Shown piece after piece: positions 1 to 7,778 of a DNA stretch of 64,000 nucleotides. The stretch spans positions 50,582 to 114,581 of the forward strand of contig JAEEZY010000001.1 of NCBI GenBank assembly GCA_016292015.1, written 5' to 3'. The translations under genes were made by a program, and so were the position numbers. How positions within the stretch are numbered: the stretch's first letter is position 1; every line of letters starts with the position of its first letter. This DNA is from Bacteroidales bacterium. GTDB taxonomy: Bacteria > Bacteroidota > Bacteroidia > Bacteroidales > P3. Below the pieces are notes generated by a model. The model was not told the DNA's origin and searched no databases. It saw nothing but the letters and a program-made list of their open reading frames with translations.

Positions 1-7
1 TGCTATT

Positions 8-457
8 ATGGAAGAGCTTGTTATTCAGTCGAATGTAGAGAATATCGAAAAGGTGGAATCCTATCTTTGGGACATCTGCGAGTCGAAACATATCACCGAC
101 TATTTCGGCATTATCTCTGTTCCGGTTGTGCAAGCTGTTAAAAACTCCATAGAGCATGGTAATCATGGAGATGTTGAAAAGCAAGTCCATATTTCGTGTG
201 ACACTATTCAGAGTGGCCTCTCCATCAGCGTTTCCGATGAAGGTGAGGGATTCGATTTCACACATTATGGAGACTTTCCCATGAACGAAGGCGACCATCA
301 AGGTCTATATCTGATAAAACAACTTGCCGACAATGTTTCCTATAGTCGCGGTTGTCTCTCGATGGAATTCATGCTTAGTGGTGTTGACGAACGTTATGCC
401 GCCAGTCGCCGTAACGTGCTCGAGAATTTTGGTGTGAGAAAATATGTCACGGTTTGA
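8..457 (+). CDS. ATP-binding protein, anti-sigma/serine kinase-like HATPase
   Basis: A 149-residue stand-alone GHKL/HATPase_c_2 domain, the fold of RsbW/SpoIIAB anti-sigma kinases. Seen: an N-box around residues 40-54 (AVKNSIEHGNHGD), a G1-type DEGEGFDF near residue 77, and a G2-like GLYLIKQLADN near residue 98. There is no receiver, HAMP or membrane segment, so it is likely cytosolic. By family it would bind ATP and control a partner by phosphorylation or sequestration; no partner is visible here. It lies just upstream of ybeY and mnmG on the same strand. The ATG is 8 bases from the window edge and no in-frame stop is visible before it, so a slightly longer N-terminus cannot be excluded. Confidence 0.8.
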   Translation: MEELVIQSNVENIEKVESYLWDICESKHITDYFGIISVPVVQAVKNSIEHGNHGDVEKQVHISCDTIQSGLSISVSDEGEGFDFTHYGDFPMNEGDHQGLYLIKQLADNVSYSRGCLSMEFMLSGVDERYAASRRNVLENFGVRKYVTV

Positions 458-691
458 GCCGCATATTTTCTCTCCAGTTATGTTTTCTTTCTTTTCAATT
501 TTCTCGTATTTCTTTAATCGGATTGCCGTCGATGGCTTCGATTGTCAAGCCGTATGTGCCGACACAATACATTTATTCCATTCTCGTAAAGGAAAGAAAC
601 AATGTATAATGTATGTAATAAGCTGATAATGAATAGTAAATAAATTCATTTTACAAATCAGAGCTTTAGGTCCAAAAAGTTTACAATAGCT

Positions 692-1117
692 ATGACAATC
701 ACTTTTTCGACAAATATTGATGGCTTCACCCTTCCAGACAAAGAGAGAATAAAGAAATGGTTAACTACCATCGTCCAGGCTCAAGGGAAATATGTCGGAA
801 CCATTGGCTACCTATTTTGCGACGATGAATTTCTGCTTGACGCCAACAGGCGTTACCTTAACCACGACACTTATACTGATATCATCACCTTCGACTATGT
901 AGAGGGCGACCTTATCTCTGGCGACATAATGATAAGTGTCGATAGGGTAGGAGAGAATGCCGAGAAATTTGGATGTACTTTCGAGGATGAGCTGCATCGA
1001 GTCGTAGTTCATGGAGTTCTGCATCTTTTGGGTCAGGGAGACAAGACAGAACGGGAAGCAGCAGAGATGAGAAAGAAAGAAGAACAGGCACTAATGAGAT
1101 GGCAAGAAATGGAATAA
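692..1117 (+). CDS. ybeY: Endoribonuclease YbeY, 16S rRNA maturation
   Basis: 141 residues, normal length. YbeY is a single-strand zinc endoribonuclease needed for 16S 3'-end processing and ribosome quality control. Seen: the metal motif HGVLHLLGQGD at residues 107-117, with His107 and His111. The third ligand position is Asp117 instead of the usual His; I believe this is a Bacteroidota variant rather than a lesion, because the rest of the motif and the following DKTEREAAEMRKKEE are intact. It is followed by mnmG after 74 bases. Confidence 0.92.
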   Translation: MTITFSTNIDGFTLPDKERIKKWLTTIVQAQGKYVGTIGYLFCDDEFLLDANRRYLNHDTYTDIITFDYVEGDLISGDIMISVDRVGENAEKFGCTFEDELHRVVVHGVLHLLGQGDKTEREAAEMRKKEEQALMRWQEME

Positions 1118-1191
1118 TTAAGCAATCAATCAGATAAGGTATATCATCTAAATCGATACTTAAAACTCAAACCTTAAAATTTCCTTTTCTT

Positions 1192-3078
1192 ATGGTTTGG
1201 AATCAATATGACATAGTAGTAGTAGGCGGCGGACATGCTGGGGCAGAGGCAGCTCATGCTGCAGCCAGAATGGGTGCAAGCACCCTTCTTGTGACGCAAG
1301 AGATTGATTCCATCGCGCGTATGTCATGTAACCCGGCTATGGGCGGTGTGGCTAAAGGGCAGATTGTGAGAGAGATTGATGCCCTCGGAGGGATGTCGGG
1401 CATCGTTACCGACCATACGTCCATACAGTTCCGCATGCTCAACCGTTCCAAAGGTCCAGCTATGTGGAGTCCCCGTGCTCAATGTGACAAAGCACGCTTT
1501 TCTGCCGAATGGCGAAACGTCTTGGAGCATACTCCAAATCTAAGCCTTTGGCAGGATGAGGTGATAGATATCATAGAACAAGGAGGTCGTGTTAGGGGCG
1601 TACGTACTCGTATGGGCCTTGAGATACCAGCCAAAGCGGTGATTCTCACCAACGGTACATTCCTTAATGGCCGAATCTTCATCGGAGAGGTAAGCTTTGA
1701 AGGAGGAAGGATAGGAGAGAGAGCCGCAGTGGGGCTTTCTGATGCTTTACGCTCGAAGGGATTCGAGGTGGCACGGCTAAAGACCGGCACACCGGTTCGC
1801 ATAGACGGTCGCACCATCGACTTCTCCAAGCTCACCGAGCAGCCGGGTGATGATGATCCCCAGGGATTCTCCTTTCTCCCCTCAGAACACCGTTTAAAGA
1901 CGCAGAAACCATGCTATCTGGCATATACGAGCGAGAAGACGCATGACATCTTAAGAGCGGGCTTTGACCGTTCGCCTATGTTTCAAGGCATGATTCATGG
2001 TCGCGGCCCACGTTACTGTCCCTCTATCGAAGATAAGATTGTGCGCTTCGCCGACAAGAATCGGCATCAGCTTTTCGTCGAGCCAGAAGGCTTGGATACA
2101 GTCTCTTACTACCTTAACGGCTTCTCTTCGTCGCTCCCGTTGGAAATACAGCTTGAGGCGCTACATTCCATCGAAGGCTTCGCAAATGCCCGTATCTTCA
2201 AGCCCGGCTACGCCATCGAGTACGACTATTTTCCTCCGACACAGCTGCGTTTTACTCTTGAAACCAAGCTTATAGAGAATCTTTACTTTGCAGGACAGAT
2301 AAATGGCACCACAGGTTATGAGGAGGCTGCATGCCAAGGACTTGTAGCCGCTGTCAACGCAGTTGCCAAGCTTAAGGGCAACGATCCGTTCATCCTCACA
2401 CGTGAGCAAGCCTATATCGGGGTACTTATCGACGATCTTGTGACCAAGGGGGTCGACGAGCCCTATCGTATGTTCACCTCGCGAGCCGAATACCGAATTC
2501 TTTTGCGCCAGGACAATGCCGACGAGCGGCTTACCCCGCTTTCATACGGAAAGTACCACCTTGCCGACGAGCAACGTATGAAACGTGTGGAAGAGAAACA
2601 AAAGAATGCATCACGGTTGAAAGAACGACTTTCAGCATTGTCGGTTGCGCCGTCAGAAGTAAACGAGACACTTGTGATATGTGGTTCTGCCGAGCTGCAG
2701 CAGCGTAGTAAACTAGAGAGTCTGTTGTTGCGGCCAGAGATAGATATAAAGACATTGCAAGGCTGCTCGCCCGAACTCTCGCAGGCAATAGAATCAATAC
2801 AGGACGATATGCGGCAAGAGGTGGTGGAGTCGGTTGAGATAGCCACAAAGTATCAGCGATATATAGAGAAAGAACAGGAGGTGGCAGAGCGAGTGGTGAA
2901 GTTCGAGAACGTGATGCTCCCGCCAGACATTGACTATCATTCCATCCATGCCATCTCATACGAAGCCAGAGAGAAGCTCTCCGCCCTTCGCCCCAAGACC
3001 TTAGGCCAGGCATCAAGAATCAGTGGAGTTTCCCCGGCAGATGTCTCTGTTCTTTTGGCCTATTCGCTTCCGTCGTGA
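1192..3078 (+). CDS. mnmG: tRNA uridine-5-carboxymethylaminomethyl synthesis enzyme MnmG (GidA)
   Basis: 628 residues, full length. The FAD enzyme works with MnmE to make the cmnm5 group on U34 of certain tRNAs. Seen: an N-terminal dinucleotide fold VVGGGHAGAEAAHAAARMG (residues 9-27), the GidA signature CNPAMGGVAKGQIVREIDA (residues 46-64), and TTGYEEAACQGL near residue 375 in the FAD-binding C-part. It is co-directional with ybeY. A perfect 9-bp hairpin (3079-3087 with 3092-3100) follows the stop codon but has no T-run. Confidence 0.97.
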   Translation: MVWNQYDIVVVGGGHAGAEAAHAAARMGASTLLVTQEIDSIARMSCNPAMGGVAKGQIVREIDALGGMSGIVTDHTSIQFRMLNRSKGPAMWSPRAQCDKARFSAEWRNVLEHTPNLSLWQDEVIDIIEQGGRVRGVRTRMGLEIPAKAVILTNGTFLNGRIFIGEVSFEGGRIGERAAVGLSDALRSKGFEVARLKTGTPVRIDGRTIDFSKLTEQPGDDDPQGFSFLPSEHRLKTQKPCYLAYTSEKTHDILRAGFDRSPMFQGMIHGRGPRYCPSIEDKIVRFADKNRHQLFVEPEGLDTVSYYLNGFSSSLPLEIQLEALHSIEGFANARIFKPGYAIEYDYFPPTQLRFTLETKLIENLYFAGQINGTTGYEEAACQGLVAAVNAVAKLKGNDPFILTREQAYIGVLIDDLVTKGVDEPYRMFTSRAEYRILLRQDNADERLTPLSYGKYHLADEQRMKRVEEKQKNASRLKERLSALSVAPSEVNETLVICGSAELQQRSKLESLLLRPEIDIKTLQGCSPELSQAIESIQDDMRQEVVESVEIATKYQRYIEKEQEVAERVVKFENVMLPPDIDYHSIHAISYEAREKLSALRPKTLGQASRISGVSPADVSVLLAYSLPS

Positions 3079-3205
3079 AAATGTTTCATGAGAAACATTT
3101 GCCATAACTGCCTGATAAATTGTGAGCTAGTAAATGTTTTGTGCCAATACAATAAAAAATAGACGATAACGTTATCCATAATTATTAATTAAAACAAATA
3201 CAATC

Positions 3206-3364
3206 ATGGAAAAGTATGTTTGCGAAGTCTGCGGTTATGTTTATGACCCAGCGGTTGGAGATCCTGACAACGGGATAGCTCCTGGTACCAAGTTCGAGGA
3301 TTTGCCGGCTGATTGGGTGTGTCCACTTTGCTCGGTTGACAAGACCAACTTCAAGAAACAGTGA
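3206..3364 (+). CDS. Rubredoxin
   Basis: A 52-residue ORF. Rubredoxins are small cytosolic one-iron electron carriers, often reducing rubrerythrins or superoxide reductase in anaerobes. Seen: the two iron-binding knuckles, CEVCG at residues 6-10 and CPLCS at residues 39-43, separated by the expected [20 protein letters not shown] loop with Gly and Pro in usual places. It sits 127 bases after mnmG and 65 bases before the ferritin gene, which suggests an oxidative stress or iron pair. Nothing is missing from the family's core. Confidence 0.95.
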   Translation: MEKYVCEVCGYVYDPAVGDPDNGIAPGTKFEDLPADWVCPLCSVDKTNFKKQ

Positions 3365-3428
3365 AGTGATTGGCAAAATAATCATATAAGGTAGTTAAAT
3401 AATCAAATAACATTTAATTTAAAACATT

Positions 3429-3944
3429 ATGCTTAACAAGAAAGTTTCCGACCTGCTCAACGAGCAGATCAACAAGGAGCTCTATTCGGGCTATCTTTAT
3501 CTGGACATGAACAATTATTTCGACAAGCGCGGCTTGAACGGTTTCGCCAATTGGTATATGATCCAGGCAATGGAAGAGCGCGACCACGCCATGCTTATCT
3601 ATAAGTACATGCAGAACAACGACTGCCCCATCGTGCTGGGAGCCATCGCCAAACCCGACAAGAAGTACAAGAAAGACATGGACGTGCTGAAAGCAGGTTT
3701 GGAACACGAGGAGTATGTAACTGCCTCAATCCATACTATTTACGATGCCGCATACAAGGTGAAGGATTTCCGCACCATGCAGTTCCTCGACTGGTTTGTG
3801 AAAGAGCAGGGTGAAGAGGAAACCAACGCCCGCGACATGATCACCAAGATGGAACTCTTCGGAAGCGACCCCAAGAGCCTCTATATGCTCAACCAGGAAC
3901 TTGCCGCCCGCACCTACAACGCTCCAAGCCTTGTGCTTGATTAA
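3429..3944 (+). CDS. ftnA: Ferritin (bacterial non-haem type)
   Basis: 171 residues, the family's usual length. Ferritin forms a 24-mer shell that oxidises Fe2+ and stores iron. Seen: the N-terminal helix NEQINKELYSGYLYLDMNNYF (Glu of the ferroxidase centre), AMEERDHAMLIYKYM with the E-x2-H pair, and WFVKEQGEEETNARDMI in the fourth helix. A strong terminator follows at 3971-4009. With the rubredoxin just upstream and rubrerythrin at 14.2 kb it forms part of an anaerobe's peroxide and iron defence. Confidence 0.95.
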   Translation: MLNKKVSDLLNEQINKELYSGYLYLDMNNYFDKRGLNGFANWYMIQAMEERDHAMLIYKYMQNNDCPIVLGAIAKPDKKYKKDMDVLKAGLEHEEYVTASIHTIYDAAYKVKDFRTMQFLDWFVKEQGEEETNARDMITKMELFGSDPKSLYMLNQELAARTYNAPSLVLD

Positions 3945-3970
3945 TAACAAATTATATTATTGATTGACAA

Positions 3971-4009
3971 TGGGTTATCTGTTACACGACAGATAACCCA
4001 TCTTTTTTT
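3971..4009 (+). terminator. Rho-independent terminator after ferritin
   Basis: A perfect 12-bp stem (3971-3982 with 3989-4000), six-base loop, then TCTTTTTTTG. It ends the rubredoxin-ferritin transcript. Confidence 0.92.
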
Positions 4010-4546
4010 GAAACGATATATACGATATAGGAGTTGACCCAAATGTTTAATCAAGAAAGAGAATTTCATCCCTGATTTGTCTTACATTCATCCCACTTTC
4101 CTTCAATTGAGCTCTTACTGTTCTCTTACTTTTGTCTTACATGTCTCTTACATTTCTCTTAGCCAGTTCTTACGTTGGTCCTAGCCATGTAGTACCTAGT
4201 ACTAGGCTAGTGCTAGACTAACGCTAGGCTAGTGCTTACTTTTGTCTTACTTGTTATTAGGTATAAAAGGTTCACTGCGCTTGAAAGGCTGAAAAGTTTC
4301 GCTGCGCTTGAAAGATAAAAAGTTTAATAGTTCAATAGTTAAAGGGGGTCGTGTTGCTTGAAAGGTGAGGGGTTAATGGGTAACATTTATATCATTGTCT
4401 ATTTTTTTTTGTTAAAATTTCACTTCTTTTTGGCGGTTTTTGACGGTTATTGCAACAGATATATATGAATGGGGATACTATTGCTTGAATGCTTGAATAT
4501 GTTAATGTGTAAAGGTATGAATTAAAATTCAAATAATCAATATAAT
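4010..4546. other. Gene-free tract rich in short-period repeats
   Basis: No credible gene. It holds an 11-bp-period array at 4061-4253 (listed separately). From about 4261 to 4345 there are fragments of the 8-bp family (GCGCTTGAAAG twice, TTTAATAGTTCAATAGTTAAAG). At 4481-4515 there is a short TGCTTGAA-type 8-bp array. The last 30 bases lead into the lipoprotein gene at 4547. Confidence 0.8.
4061..4253. repeat. 11-bp-period tandem array A
   Basis: From 4078 the sequence splits into 16 consecutive units of exactly 11 bases. Units follow a drifting consensus with CTTAC or CTAGG in the middle (TCTCTTACTTT, TGTCTTACATG, GTGCTAGACTA, ACGCTAGGCTA). The 17 bases before it, starting GAATTTCATCC, belong to the block too. 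The block aligns without gaps to array D at 49197-49389, unit for unit. Function is not known to me. Confidence 0.85.
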
Positions 4547-4930
4547 ATGAAAAAGTCTTTGTTTTATCTTGCAGCTGTAGTGCTGCTGATGGCAGGCGTG
4601 GCGTCATGCGACCCCGAGGAGGATATTATCGACAACCCTCGTGACACAATACAGACGACGAGCCAGACGGAATCCTATACAGGTGTCCTCCGTCAGACAT
4701 CCAACCCTGCCGAGACGGAACCCGTAGTGCCAGGATTGGTATGGGCGCTGGATGTGGATAGCAACGTGTATAGACTTGAATACGAGGGGCATCTCATCTG
4801 GGCCGAAGATTCAATACTGGGTGTAACCCATTCGGTGGGCGACACGGTCACCTATAACGGGACACTGCAGACGCGAAGGGACGTGAACGACAGCAGTTAC
4901 ACGGTGTTGGCCATCGTTCAGGGAGAATAG
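4547..4930 (+). CDS. Small predicted lipoprotein, unknown function
   Basis: 127 residues. A lipoprotein signal peptide is clear: MKKSLFYLAAVVLLMAG then a lipobox ending at Cys21 (GVASC), followed by acidic DPEED, a usual surface-export-like start in Bacteroidota. The mature part is about 105 residues, acidic and Thr/Ser-rich, without a domain I recognise. It ends 18 bases before the sigma-factor gene at 4949, so the two may share a transcript. Confidence 0.75.
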   Translation: MKKSLFYLAAVVLLMAGVASCDPEEDIIDNPRDTIQTTSQTESYTGVLRQTSNPAETEPVVPGLVWALDVDSNVYRLEYEGHLIWAEDSILGVTHSVGDTVTYNGTLQTRRDVNDSSYTVLAIVQGE

Positions 4931-4948
4931 GTATTCTGACAGTATTGT

Positions 4949-5470
4949 ATGCAGAACGACGAGAGAAAGCAACATGAGGAGTTTGCGGAGTTGATGAGGC
5001 TTCACGAGCCTCTCATCCTCCATGTGTGCTGCACACACACTCGTTACCGCAAGGGCAAGGTTGACGGCCGTACGACGGAAGACCTCTATAGCGAGATAGT
5101 GGGCGAGTTGTGGAAGTCGTGGCCTTCTCTGCAGTTGGCTGAGAACAAGGCTGGTTGGATTCACCGTGTGGCTATAAATGTGGCTGCGGGGCAGTATCGC
5201 AAAGAGCGCCACATGCCGTCGCATGTGAGGATTGACCGCAACCTCGACACGACGCCCGAGCCCGAGGATGAAAGCCTTATAACGTTGCTCTATGGACTCA
5301 TCGACAAGCTGGACGATATGGACAGAGAGCTGATATTCTGCTACCTCGACAAGATTCCGCAAGCGGTTATAGGTGAGATTATGGGCATCAGCGAGGATGC
5401 GGTGAACAAGCGCATTAGGCGCATCAAAGACAAACTGAAAGAGTTGAACGATAAAGAGAGATCCAGTTGA
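4949..5470 (+). CDS. RNA polymerase sigma factor, sigma-70/ECF family
   Basis: 173 residues. Seen: a region-2-like part (EDLYSEIVGELWKSWPSLQ, then AGWIHRVAINVAAGQYRKER at about residues 67-87) and a region-4 helix-turn-helix (DRELIFCYLDKIPQAVIGEIMGISEDAVNKRIRRIKDKL, residues 127-165). ECF factors direct RNA polymerase to a small regulon, often cell-envelope genes. No FecR-like anti-sigma follows; instead two small membrane proteins do (5519 and 6064), which may take that role. That link is inference from gene order. Confidence 0.85.
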   Translation: MQNDERKQHEEFAELMRLHEPLILHVCCTHTRYRKGKVDGRTTEDLYSEIVGELWKSWPSLQLAENKAGWIHRVAINVAAGQYRKERHMPSHVRIDRNLDTTPEPEDESLITLLYGLIDKLDDMDRELIFCYLDKIPQAVIGEIMGISEDAVNKRIRRIKDKLKELNDKERSS

Positions 5471-5472
5471 AT

Positions 5473-5507
5473 TAGTGGCCAGTGGTCAGTAGTCAGTGGT
5501 TAGTTTG
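5473..5507. repeat. 7-bp-period short array
   Basis: Between the sigma gene and the next gene the bases read as successive 7-mers AGTGGCC, AGTGGTC, AGTAGTC, AGTGGTT. The same family recurs at about 13122, 28014, 33204 and 51191, and inside several genes. Confidence 0.6.
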
Positions 5508-5518
5508 AAAAATATAAA

Positions 5519-6067
5519 ATGAAAATCAAGACAATGGACAAAGAAAGAAATACGAGGCCTACGGTTGACGAGATGTTCGCTGCCTACGAGCGTCAACAAG
5601 AGGCCGTGGAAGAGCTGGCGGCACGAATAGAGAGCCGTGGAGGGCTGCGTTTGCGTCGTTATACGCGGCGTCAGCGGCGTATGGTGACTAACATAGTGCT
5701 TTCGGTGGTGAGCCTTGCCGCCTTCGGCGGCTGCCTCGTAGGCCTTGCCGCCTTTGGCGGCGACGGCATCGACCGTATGTCGTTTGTGCTGGCCGCCGTG
5801 GTGTCGGCTGTCTGTTTTGTGGCTTGCACGGTGCTGGCGGTGCGCAACCGGCGCATACGGCCGCTGCCGATGGCAGAGGTGTATAGGCGCGTCGAGCGGC
5901 AGGAGGCGTTGGATATGGTAATTCACCGTCTGAGCGTCACAGGCGTGGCCATGGCGCTCTTTCTGCTGGTGATGCCGGTTTATGCAAGCCGGTCTTACTA
6001 TGGTCAGCACGACCGCACATCCGAGGTGGAGAAAATAGATTGTATGTTTAAAACCAGAATGATATGA
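5519..6067 (+). CDS. Membrane protein next to sigma factor, unknown function
   Basis: 182 residues. The N-terminal half is cytosolic and charged with a likely coiled coil (YERQQEAVEELAARIESR, residues 23-40) and a basic patch RRYTRRQRRM. Three membrane segments follow at about 56-79, 87-108 and 138-156. It resembles no family I can name. It follows the sigma factor by 48 bases and overlaps the next gene by 4 bases (ATGA), so the three are probably one operon; a role in restraining the sigma factor is possible but not shown. A second in-frame ATG at 5534 could be the true start. Confidence 0.6.
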   Translation: MKIKTMDKERNTRPTVDEMFAAYERQQEAVEELAARIESRGGLRLRRYTRRQRRMVTNIVLSVVSLAAFGGCLVGLAAFGGDGIDRMSFVLAAVVSAVCFVACTVLAVRNRRIRPLPMAEVYRRVERQEALDMVIHRLSVTGVAMALFLLVMPVYASRSYYGQHDRTSEVEKIDCMFKTRMI

Positions 6068-6594
6068 AAAAGTATTGGAACATCATTTCGATTGTTGTAT
6101 GCCTGCTGCTTTTGGCTGCGGCTGTGCTGATGCGTGTCTGTCCGCGCAAGCCTTCGCCCGAAGGCTTGGGCAGGATATACCTTCTCTATGCCGATAGCAA
6201 GCATATCGATGCGTCGCTTATCAAAGGCTACCGCATCAACGACACGCTGAAGATGGACGTGGTGATACTGGAGGGCATCGACACGACAGGATGGGCACAG
6301 CTGAAGAAAGAGTTTGACATCAAGACACACAAAGAACAAGAGTGCCCTGAAGAGTTCACATACGAGAAGTGGATAGCACATGACACCATGCCGGGATGCA
6401 CTACTTTCCTTATCAATAGAAACGACACCACATTGAGCCATCCACGAAAAAAAACTTCGCCCGACGACTTTTCCGTCTTTTGGCAACATGGTACCAATAA
6501 GATATTTATCTTCGACACCAAGAGCCGCAACGAGCAGACAGCGGTGTTACATAAAACATTCGACGAAGTGTTTAAAGATTGCCCGAAGGACTAA
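6064..6594 (+). CDS. Membrane-anchored protein, unknown function
   Basis: 176 residues. One N-terminal hydrophobic segment (about residues 5-25, IISIVVCLLLLAAAVLM) is followed by a soluble, mostly charged domain, likely on the outer face of the inner membrane. Start and stop are shared with the upstream gene in an ATGA overlap, which points to translational coupling. No catalytic motif is visible. Together with the sigma factor and the three-segment membrane protein it forms a small regulatory-looking operon. Confidence 0.55.
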   Translation: MKKYWNIISIVVCLLLLAAAVLMRVCPRKPSPEGLGRIYLLYADSKHIDASLIKGYRINDTLKMDVVILEGIDTTGWAQLKKEFDIKTHKEQECPEEFTYEKWIAHDTMPGCTTFLINRNDTTLSHPRKKTSPDDFSVFWQHGTNKIFIFDTKSRNEQTAVLHKTFDEVFKDCPKD

Positions 6595-6844
6595 CTATGT
6601 CGGTTCGATGTTAGCACGGTTCAAACACGGCCCATACACGGCGCTACCAAGCAGGTATGCAAAAGATGAGTAAAACCTATAGAACATATATCACTGTTTA
6701 ACAGCCTCTTGCAAAACCGCAAAAACAAACCCTAACCAAGCCTCAAAGTCTTAAAAAGTGTTAAAAACAGATAAAGCATACGGTTTTGGTCATTCTGTGT
6801 AACAAACTATATAAACGATTATTAACCACAAAAAACAGTTTGTT

Positions 6845-7582
6845 ATGAAAAAAATCATTTTTTGTTTCGCGACAATCGCGTTTATGGGATTAATGTTCGC
6901 CTCGTGCGAGCGTGAAGACAACGAATCCACCACACCGGGCGGCGGCAACAACAACACCTCGCAAGACACACCCTCCGACCCTGTCGAATGGGTGGATCTC
7001 GGCCTGCCCAGCGGCCTGCTGTGGCGCAGCTGCAATCTGGGCGCCACCACTCCCGAAGAATTCGGTGATTACTACGCTTGGGGAGAAACGCAGACTAAAA
7101 GCATCTATAATTGGGACAACTACATCTATGGCGACCATGACGGCGACAACGAAACATGGACTATGTACAAGTACAACACAAACGAAACTTACGGTGCTGT
7201 GGATAACCTTAGAGTACTTGAACCAGCCGATGACGCCGCAACCGTCGTATTAGGCGCCGGAGCCCGTATTCCGACCCAGCAGGAATGGCAGGAACTCATC
7301 AGCAACACCTCTGGTGAATGGACCGAGCAGAACGGCGTGAACGGATGGAAATTTACGGCAGAGAACGGTAACAGCCTTTTTTTACCTGCCGCCGGACGTT
7401 GGATGAACGAAACACTCTACGAACCTAACCATACAGGTTCCTACTGGTCATCATCGCTCATCACTGACTACACTTACTTTGCGCGCTACTATTCCTTCCA
7501 GTCAATCGACTCGCGGATATACTTTTTCAGTCGATTCATTGGCTGCTCCATCCGTCCCGTCAAGGCTGGCAATAACAAATAA
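6845..7582 (+). CDS. FISUMP-domain lipoprotein 1
   Basis: 245 residues with a lipoprotein signal (MKKIIFCFATIAFMGLMFASC, lipobox Cys21) and a low-complexity linker. The rest is the domain known as the Fibrobacter succinogenes major paralogous domain, common in Bacteroidota surface proteins. Seen: WVDLGLPSGLLWRSCNLGA near residue 49, YYAWGET near 77, AGARIPTQQEWQELI near 139, and at the C-terminus GSYWSSS followed by a CSIRPVK ending. The role is unknown, probably cell-surface binding. Paralogues lie at 9661 and 13169. Confidence 0.85.
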   Translation: MKKIIFCFATIAFMGLMFASCEREDNESTTPGGGNNNTSQDTPSDPVEWVDLGLPSGLLWRSCNLGATTPEEFGDYYAWGETQTKSIYNWDNYIYGDHDGDNETWTMYKYNTNETYGAVDNLRVLEPADDAATVVLGAGARIPTQQEWQELISNTSGEWTEQNGVNGWKFTAENGNSLFLPAAGRWMNETLYEPNHTGSYWSSSLITDYTYFARYYSFQSIDSRIYFFSRFIGCSIRPVKAGNNK

Positions 7583-7601
7583 CCCCCTCCAGCCCAACGA
7601 A

Positions 7602-7750
7602 CCTCTTTAACTTTTTAACTCTCTAACTCTTTAACTCTCAAACTTTCCAACCTTTCCAGCAAAGCGAACCCTTTAAACCTTTTAAACCCTTCGAGCGAAG
7701 CGAACCCTTTAAACTCTATAACTCTCCAACTCTTTAACTTTATAACTCTA
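7602..7750. repeat. 8-bp-period array
   Basis: About 150 bases between two genes divide into 8-mers of the type TTTAACTC, TCTAACTC, TTCCAACC, TATAACTC. In the middle, GCGAACCCTTTAAAC occurs twice. The reverse complement of the same family appears at 4261-4345, and related TGCTTGAA units at 4481, 16801 and 27325. Confidence 0.75.
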
Positions 7751-7778
7751 ATAGTATTAATCACCAAATAAATCAATT

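Noticed and set aside
444..626. 60-codon ORF after the HATPase gene
   Set aside because: Overlaps the upstream gene, Phe/Cys-rich without domain or ribosome site; probably chance.
3079..3100. Terminator after mnmG
   Set aside because: The 9-bp hairpin is perfect but AT-rich and lacks a T-run; left as a note only.
4061..4253. CRISPR array
   Set aside because: Units are contiguous 11-mers with no spacers, no conserved longer repeat and no cas genes.
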